In this document: positions 5,723 through 10,245 of the stretch, piece after piece | Layout: each line of letters opens with the position of its first letter | Numbering within the stretch: position 1 is the first letter of the stretch | NCBI GenBank assembly: GCA_021786455.1 | Contig: JAJYNF010000122.1 | Span: 1 to 10,245 of the forward strand | Length of the DNA stretch: 10,245 nt | Origin: Acidobacteriota bacterium | GTDB taxonomy: Bacteria > Acidobacteriota > Terriglobia > UBA7540 | Reading direction: 5' to 3' | Notes under the pieces: model-generated | The model's database searches: none | Seen by the model: only the letters and a program-made list of their open reading frames with translations | Told to the model about the DNA's origin: nothing | Position numbers and translations under genes: made by a program

Positions 5723-7270
5723 TTATATCTTGAATGCCCAATCCTTGACCGCCTCGGGCTGAATCCACCTTTCGATTCCCGCAATCTGCTGATCCGTCCA
5801 ATACTTCTTCCAGTTGATTCGCTCCGGGTCCCAGGGCAGCAGCTCGCGGTCGTTGGACGTCAATTGAGCGTAAGCAGCGCGAATATTTTCAGATTCAAAG
5901 ATATATCGGTTATGCAAAACGAACGGCAGATATTGGTCAAGGGTCTGCTCGCGGAACCTGGCTTGCAATTCGATCGTTCGTAACTTCGAGGCCAGTTGGA
6001 AGAGCGAACGCTGGCCCGGCAAGCCTGCCTGGCGAGCCATGCGGCCCATGCGGTCGAGCACGGACTGAACCTTGCGAATACGCCGCGCAAGGCGCTCGCG
6101 GCGGCGGCGCATTTCCGACGCCGTCACAATCCGCGCCGGGCTAGAAGACACCCAGCGACGAATGGTCAGCCGCGCGGAGCCGTTTCCCCTTCCCCGATCT
6201 CGCCGCTGGGATTCCCGCACCAGCAAATCCACAAGCGAGCCGAGCCGAATCGGATGCACATCCGCGGTGCCCAGTTGGTACACTCGCTCGTGCTGTCCGG
6301 CTAAGACGGTTGCCGCCACAACCCACAGCGCGGCGGCTGCCAAATCCACCGGAACGACCTCCAGAGGCGTGTCTCGCCGCACCGGCCAATGCTTCATTCC
6401 ACCGAGCGCCATCAGGACGAGAGGCGCCGCCGTCCGCCCGCCTTCGATCCATCCGGGAAAAGGAAAGCGCAGCGCGCTTTCGATGATGGCCGGGCGCACG
6501 ATGGCCCAGTCCAGGCTCTCCTCGGCAGCGATGATCTGCTCTCCCACGCTCTTGGTGTAGGTGTAGGCGTTGACCCAGCCCCAGTGTTCCGCGCGGCGCC
6601 GTCCGAGAGCCACGCGGCGCTCGCGGGGCTCCTTGGAATGCGTGGACCCGGCCACGGATTCCTCAATCAAATGCAACTGCTCGCGAACGTAATTAATTTC
6701 CTGCCGATAGTCGAAGCTCCGATCGCGTGCATCTTTTCGCCGAGGATAGAATCCGAGGATCGCATCGCTCTCCTCAATCAGGCCATCGGCTTCCCCGGAA
6801 ACAAAGCACGTGGAAACGTGAACCAGCTTCGCGCCCAATCTTTTCGCCAGCCTCGCCACTTGCTCGACGCCGTCCACATTCGAGCGCATGGCTTCGTCGA
6901 GAGGCGGGAAAAAGTCCACGTTGCCCGCGCAGTTGATGATGAGCTGGACCCTGCCTCGGAGTTTCTCGATATCGTTCGCGCGGAGGCCACACAGCTCCTT
7001 GCCAACGTCGCCCTCCCAAACCGAGATTTTGCCGCGCGCGGCCCGGGGCCCCAGTCCGTCCATGATGCCGGCCAGGGCGGGTGATTTGGCTATCTCCTTT
7101 TCAAACCGCTCGGAAGCGCTGACCCACGCGCCCGGCCGCAGGAGAAGATGAAGGTGCTTGAGCTGAGGGTACCGGTCAAGCGCCAAGCCCAGAGCGACCT
7201 TCCCCAGAAAGCCGTTCGAACCGGTCAACAAGATTTCGTTTTGTTGGAATGTCTCGCCGGCGTTGGTCAA
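5723..7270 (-). CDS. Fatty acyl (CoA/ACP) reductase, FAR / NAD-binding-4 family
   Basis: The protein has 515 residues. The N-terminal half is an extended SDR of the male-sterility/thioester-reductase type, with the NAD(P)H loop TGSNGFLG (16-23), VSTCFVSG (152-159), and the catalytic Tyr/Lys in YTYTK (Tyr236, Lys240), followed by VRPAI (258-262). Residues about 380-402 are strongly basic. The C-terminal part (about 440-510, with LPWDPERINWKKYW) matches the FAR_C domain of fatty acyl reductases, which favours reduction of a long-chain acyl thioester to alcohol or aldehyde over a simple NRPS release domain. The start is TTG at 7270: an in-frame stop lies four codons upstream, and the next Met (residue 70) would delete the nucleotide-binding loop. 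GAGG stands 7 nt before the TTG. It is the first gene of the lipid operon, and its natural substrate could be the acyl group held on the downstream ACP fusion. Confidence 0.88.
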   Translation of the reverse strand: MTNAGETFQQNEILLTGSNGFLGKVALGLALDRYPQLKHLHLLLRPGAWVSASERFEKEIAKSPALAGIMDGLGPRAARGKISVWEGDVGKELCGLRANDIEKLRGRVQLIINCAGNVDFFPPLDEAMRSNVDGVEQVARLAKRLGAKLVHVSTCFVSGEADGLIEESDAILGFYPRRKDARDRSFDYRQEINYVREQLHLIEESVAGSTHSKEPRERRVALGRRRAEHWGWVNAYTYTKSVGEQIIAAEESLDWAIVRPAIIESALRFPFPGWIEGGRTAAPLVLMALGGMKHWPVRRDTPLEVVPVDLAAAALWVVAATVLAGQHERVYQLGTADVHPIRLGSLVDLLVRESQRRDRGRGNGSARLTIRRWVSSSPARIVTASEMRRRRERLARRIRKVQSVLDRMGRMARQAGLPGQRSLFQLASKLRTIELQARFREQTLDQYLPFVLHNRYIFESENIRAAYAQLTSNDRELLPWDPERINWKKYWTDQQIAGIERWIQPEAVKDWAFKI

Positions 7271-7497
7271 GAGCCTACCTCAGGCGACGGCCAAGGTCGT
7301 GGGCATGAACTCGGCGCACCGTTTAATTTGGCGGTTTCCGCCCAGGAATTTGCCGCTTCCACTGGGCCACCTCTGAATTGTCCGATCTGCTCCAAGACGC
7401 CATGTCGGCACGCCCATGGAGACCCCTCTTGCGGGCTGGTCTAACGAAAGGTTGCGTATCGGAGTCAAGAAGCGCTCATTCGCGCACGGCACAGCGT

Positions 7498-7527
7498 ATG
7501 CTATCGGGCGGCGCAGTCCCTTGTCAA
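7498..7527 (-). promoter_or_regulatory. Candidate sigma-70-type promoter for the lipid operon
   Basis: On the minus strand a perfect TTGACA (7527-7522) is followed after 18 nt by TAGCAT (7503-7498), a 4/6 match to the -10 consensus. Transcription would begin near 7490 and leave a leader of about 220 nt before the TTG start of the acyl reductase. The rest of the 280-bp divergent gap (7271-7550) holds no gene I can support, and I see no convincing promoter or Shine-Dalgarno for the plus-strand gene. Confidence 0.35.
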
Positions 7528-7550
7528 GTTCATGTACTATTGTTCAAGCC

Positions 7551-8372
7551 ATGAAAAACAAGGAATGGATGACGCTGGACCGCGTGCTTTCTCGGTACGG
7601 CCTGAGCTCCCGAACGACGGCGGGGGCAGCAATTCGCGCTGGACGGATTCGAGTCAATGGGCGCGTGATTCGCCAACCGGATTACTGGGTGCGGCCGAAG
7701 CAAGACTCCATTCAATGGGATGGTAAGCGGTTAAAGCCCGCGCGTAAAATCTATCTGCTCTCTTATAAGCCGAAAGGCGTCATTACGACTCACAGCGACC
7801 CGTCGGGCCGCAAGACGATCTATGACCTCCTTGGCGATTTTGGGCAGTGGGTATCGCCGGTTGGCCGCCTGGATAAGGACACCTCCGGTTTGCTTTTGCT
7901 CAGCAACGACACTCAGTTTGCGGATTTCATAACCCGCCCCGATGCTCGCGTGCCGAAAACCTACCGGGTGAAGATTAACGGTCTCATGGGCGAGGACGTG
8001 CTCGCCCGGCTTGCTGAAGGCGTGCAAATGAAGCGCGGCGATTTTGCCCAGCCACAGGCCGTTCGTCGGATCCAAGACCGGGGCAAATACACCTGGCTGG
8101 AAGTGGTGCTCACCGAAGGTAAAAACCGCGAAGTGCGCCGCATGATGGAGGCGCTGGGCTTCAAGGTCCTGAAGCTCGTTCGCACGCAGATTGGGTCACT
8201 GACCCTCGCGGGGCTGGAAGTGGGCAAGTGGCGGGAATTAAACCCGGAAGAAGTTCGCTGTCTCCGCTCGGGGGCAGACCGTCCTCATCCGGCGGCAAGA
8301 GCGAGTGCCGGCAGCTGGAAAGGTGCGAGCGCGGCCGCGAATTGCTCCGGCGATTCAAACTTGAGCGCATGA
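7551..8372 (+). CDS. RsuA/RluB/RluE/RluF-family rRNA pseudouridine synthase
   Basis: This 273-residue enzyme isomerises a specific uridine in rRNA to pseudouridine. An N-terminal S4 RNA-binding domain (about residues 7-55, LDRVLSRYGLSSR... RIRVNGRVI) is followed by the catalytic domain with VGRLDKDTSGLLLLSND (104-120), in which Asp108 is the catalytic aspartate. KPKGVITT (73-80), PKTYRVKI and EGKNREVRRMM are further family signatures. RluB (23S rRNA) is the closest family member by feel, but the exact target cannot be told. I chose ATG 7551, directly before the S4 domain, over the ATG at 7416, whose extra 45 residues are unlike the family. There is no clear Shine-Dalgarno. The last 30 or so residues, rich in Ala, Ser and Gly, are encoded opposite the end of the neighbouring HAD gene and are probably not part of the fold. 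Confidence 0.9.
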   Translation: MKNKEWMTLDRVLSRYGLSSRTTAGAAIRAGRIRVNGRVIRQPDYWVRPKQDSIQWDGKRLKPARKIYLLSYKPKGVITTHSDPSGRKTIYDLLGDFGQWVSPVGRLDKDTSGLLLLSNDTQFADFITRPDARVPKTYRVKINGLMGEDVLARLAEGVQMKRGDFAQPQAVRRIQDRGKYTWLEVVLTEGKNREVRRMMEALGFKVLKLVRTQIGSLTLAGLEVGKWRELNPEEVRCLRSGADRPHPAARASAGSWKGASAAANCSGDSNLSA

Positions 8373-8917
8373 ATCCCAAGCGATTGAGCCGCTTCCACGT
8401 TTTCGGCGTGATCATCAACGAACAAGGCCGCTTGCGGCTGCACGCCAAGGTGGTCCAGGCAAATGCGGTATATTTCAGGCTCCGGCTTCAGGAAACCCGT
8501 GTCCGATGATAAAACAAGAGAATCAAAGTTATCAAACCAACTCGGGGGTTGCCGCAGGCTGCGAGCTACATCGCGCGGCATGTTGGAGAGGACCGCAGTC
8601 TTAACTCCGGCGACTCGCAAATTCTCCACCCAGCGCGCCATCAGGGGATCGCGGTGCTGCCAGAGTCGAACATCGTCCTGGATCAACTGCGCCGTCTGCT
8701 GGTCGGTGAGGCTGATGCCTAGGTCGTGAGCGACATGTTGCCAGTAAGCCGAGCCGTCGAGCCTCCCGCGGTCATAATCGCGCCGGTATCGCCAGAAGCA
8801 AGGCAGAAAGGAGTCTTCAGGCACGCCCAAAGATTTGTAGAGGACTTCGAACTCTTGCGGTAGGGGGCGCAGGCACAACACGTTGCCGTAATCCAGTATG
8901 ACGGCGGTTATGGGCAT
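8285..8917 (-). CDS. HAD-IA family hydrolase (YihX-like)
   Basis: This 210-residue HAD-superfamily hydrolase is probably a phosphatase of a small metabolite. Motif I is VILDYGNVL with the nucleophile Asp9 and Gly11 at the +2 position, as in the YihX/epoxide-hydrolase-N-terminal branch rather than the usual DxD. Motif II is LSNMP (Ser111), the motif III lysine is Lys144 in FLKPEPEIY, and motif IV is FVDDHAENV (Asp168, Asp169). The start is the ATG at 8917; the TTG directly before it (8920) is also possible. The gene begins 38 nt after the ftsY stop and is likely co-transcribed with it. Its last 88 bp overlap the plus-strand pseudouridine synthase gene tail to tail. The substrate cannot be inferred. 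Confidence 0.88.
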   Translation of the reverse strand: MPITAVILDYGNVLCLRPLPQEFEVLYKSLGVPEDSFLPCFWRYRRDYDRGRLDGSAYWQHVAHDLGISLTDQQTAQLIQDDVRLWQHRDPLMARWVENLRVAGVKTAVLSNMPRDVARSLRQPPSWFDNFDSLVLSSDTGFLKPEPEIYRICLDHLGVQPQAALFVDDHAENVEAAQSLGIHALKFESPEQFAAALAPFQLPALALAAG

Positions 8918-8926
8918 CAATGATTA

Positions 8927-8932
8927 CTCCTT
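8927..8932 (-). promoter_or_regulatory. Ribosome binding site of the HAD-IA gene
   Basis: AAGGAG on the minus strand lies 9 nt before the ATG at 8917 and 6 nt before the TTG at 8920. It supports separate translation of the HAD gene after ftsY. Confidence 0.6.
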
Positions 8933-8955
8933 GGGCCGGAGCCGGCACGGCAAAA

Positions 8956-9918
8956 TCAAGTTTCAAAGAGAGATTCCACAAATTCTTTGGCATTGAAAGG
9001 AATCAGGTCTTCGGCTTTCTCACCAATTCCGACAAACTGGATGGGCAAGCCGAGCTCGCGGGCGATAGGGACCACCACGCCACCCTTGGCAGTTCCATCA
9101 AGCTTGGTGAGGATAACGCCGGTCACCCCGGTCTGTTCGGTAAACTGGCGTGCTTGCGCCAGGCCGTTTTGCCCGGTTGTCGCGTCCATCACCAGCAGCA
9201 CCTGATGCGGCGCCCCCGGAACCTCGCGGCCGGCAATGCGGCACATCTTGGCCAGTTCCGCCATCAAGTTGTGTTTGGTGTGCAGGCGGCCAGCGGTATC
9301 CACAATTACCGGATCGAATGGCTGGGATTTGGCGCGCGCCAAAACGTCAAACACAATGGCGGCGGGATCGGCGCCCGGCTGGCGTTTTACCAATTCCATT
9401 CCCAAACGCGCTGCCCAGACTTCAAGCTGCTCGATGGCGGCGGCGCGGAATGTGTCGGCCGCTGCCAAAATGGGTCGCCGGTTGCGGCACGCATAGTACC
9501 GAGCCAGCTTGGCGATGCTTGTCGTTTTGCCTACCCCGTTGACTCCCACGACGAAGATCACCTCCGGCTGGCCAACGGGGGGCGTGCGAGCGATTGCCCT
9601 CCCACGGTTGTCTGAAGCCGGATGCTCGAGAATATTGAGGATTTCTATCGCGACGGCCGCGCGCAGTTGCGCGGCGTCCCGCAGTTTTCCTCGGCTGTTG
9701 TCCGAGCGAAGATGTTCCAGGATCGCCCGCGTAGTAGGCATTCCGAGATCAGCGGTAATCAGCGCCGCCTCGACTTCGCTCAGCACACCCTCATCTAGGG
9801 TCTGCCGGCCCTCGATCGCCTGCTCGATGCGCCCCACCAGTTGGGACTTCGTGGAGGCAACGGCTTCACGCAGCCGCTCGAAAAGCCCGGACTTTCCCTT
9901 TGAAAATAGCGGAGCCAT
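8956..9918 (-). CDS. ftsY: Signal recognition particle receptor FtsY
   Basis: FtsY is the SRP receptor GTPase that docks ribosome/SRP complexes at the inner membrane for co-translational insertion of membrane proteins. The 320 residues comprise an N domain (about 10-100) and the NG GTPase: GVNGVGKT (125-132, P-loop), ADTFRAAA (154-161), DTAGR (207-211), TKLDGTAKGG (271-280) and GIGE (298-301). All GTPase motifs look intact. The acidic A domain seen in E. coli is absent, as in many other bacteria; the first residues are short and basic (MAPLFSKGKSGLFERL), which may form the membrane-binding helix. The ATG at 9918 begins this canonical N-terminus, with only a weak purine stretch (AGGAT) before it. 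The gene lies 169 nt after the end of the upstream gene on the same strand and 38 nt before the HAD-IA gene. Confidence 0.96.
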   Translation of the reverse strand: MAPLFSKGKSGLFERLREAVASTKSQLVGRIEQAIEGRQTLDEGVLSEVEAALITADLGMPTTRAILEHLRSDNSRGKLRDAAQLRAAVAIEILNILEHPASDNRGRAIARTPPVGQPEVIFVVGVNGVGKTTSIAKLARYYACRNRRPILAAADTFRAAAIEQLEVWAARLGMELVKRQPGADPAAIVFDVLARAKSQPFDPVIVDTAGRLHTKHNLMAELAKMCRIAGREVPGAPHQVLLVMDATTGQNGLAQARQFTEQTGVTGVILTKLDGTAKGGVVVPIARELGLPIQFVGIGEKAEDLIPFNAKEFVESLFET

Positions 9919-10087
9919 CCGTGCATTCTATCCTATTTGTCCAAACTGACGACTTGGTCGCAAACCGTCAAGGACGTCTGGCCGGGAAGAAGACGGTGAC
10001 GATGCGCCGCCCTCGTTGGCTCGGCATTGCCATGTCGCAGGCGATGTCCCTGGCTCAACCTGACGGATAGAACCTCTGCTCGTCAAG

Positions 10088-10245
10088 CTAAGAATCCTTG
10101 GCTTCAGGAACGGAAATCAAGCTGGCGCGGCGGACCTCGTGTTTGCGCAGCGCGCCTTTTTCGTAGGCGGCGCATAAAGCGTCCACCGTAATAGGGTCGT
10201 ACTTGGTCCCCGCATGTTTGCGAAGTATGGCCAAGGCAGAGGGAA
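10088..10245 (-). CDS. C-terminal end of a probable HD-GYP-type (response regulator/phosphodiesterase) protein, partial
   Basis: Only the last 51 residues are inside the window, ending at the TAG at 10088-10090; the 5' part lies beyond 10245. The visible stretch, ALAILRKHAGTKYDPITVDAL, resembles the end of HD-GYP domains (A-L-x-x-L-x-x-x-A-G-T-x-F-D-P-x-V-V-x-A-F), which hydrolyse cyclic di-GMP or related signals. The catalytic HD and GYP motifs would be upstream and cannot be checked, so the assignment rests on this short match. A basic tail (RKHEVRRASL) follows. The 169 nt between this gene and ftsY (9919-10087) hold no gene or clear terminator that I can support. Confidence 0.6.
   Translation of the reverse strand, partial: PSALAILRKHAGTKYDPITVDALCAAYEKGALRKHEVRRASLISVPEAKDS

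Noticed and set aside
5596..5784. N-terminal extension of the ACP fusion up to 5784 (or ATG 5709)
   Set aside because: It would overlap the reductase gene by 62 nt and translate two intergenic inverted repeats into an unstructured Gly/Arg/Ala-rich segment; the ACP domain begins after 5586.
7280..7492. Minus-strand frame of 70 codons before the acyl reductase
   Set aside because: No recognisable domain, and its composition looks like noncoding DNA; kept only as a remote leader-peptide possibility.
7416..7550. Upstream ATG for the pseudouridine synthase
   Set aside because: The additional 45 residues do not resemble the family, and ATG 7551 stands directly before the S4 domain.
8920..9615. 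Plus-strand open frame of 231 codons
   Set aside because: It is antisense to ftsY, whose GTPase motifs are all intact on the minus strand.
9919..10087. Possible promoter for ftsY (TTGACG or TTGCGA boxes)
   Set aside because: No acceptable -10 element at 16-18 nt spacing; ftsY may be transcribed with the gene upstream.

Overview
The window is GC-rich bacterial chromosomal DNA, densely packed with genes and without mobile elements, tRNAs, rRNAs or CRISPR arrays that I can see. The mix of genes (a fatty-acyl reductase, an ACP/acyl-AMP ligase/acyltransferase fusion, PlsY, a SerB-like HAD phosphatase and a LarA-like protein) and the style of the intergenic DNA suggest an Acidobacteriota member. 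That assignment is inference from family resemblance, not from a marker gene.

Region A (about 1-7527, all minus strand) is the distinctive part. Reading in the direction of transcription it holds a possible promoter near 7500, a fatty acyl reductase (7270-5723), a 104-130 nt gap containing two perfect inverted repeats, a 947-residue protein joining an acyl carrier domain, a fatty acyl-AMP ligase and a PlsC-like acyltransferase (5595-2752), a terminator-like hairpin, PlsY (2681-2067), a HAD-IB phosphatase (about 1982-1311) and a LarA/DUF2088 protein running off the window (1276-1). Together they can activate a free fatty acid, hold it on a carrier, reduce it, acylate glycerol 3-phosphate and dephosphorylate a product. 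This set resembles the modules of the myxobacterial ether-lipid enzyme ElbD, here split over separate genes. An alkyl/ether lipid or fatty-alcohol-derived membrane lipid is the leading hypothesis, and it is not proven by the sequence.

Region B (7551-8372, plus strand) is a 23S-type RsuA/RluB-family pseudouridine synthase, divergent from the lipid cluster. Its tail overlaps the end of the next gene by 88 bp, tail to tail.

Region C (8285-10245, minus strand) is ordinary housekeeping: the C-terminal end of an apparent HD-GYP-type protein, then ftsY (SRP receptor), then a HAD-IA hydrolase with a good ribosome binding site.

The points most worth a second look are the lipid cluster itself, the degenerate acyltransferase domain, the HAD-IB gene with no usable start codon before its catalytic motif, the hairpin element between the first two lipid genes, and the LarA-like protein in a lipid operon.
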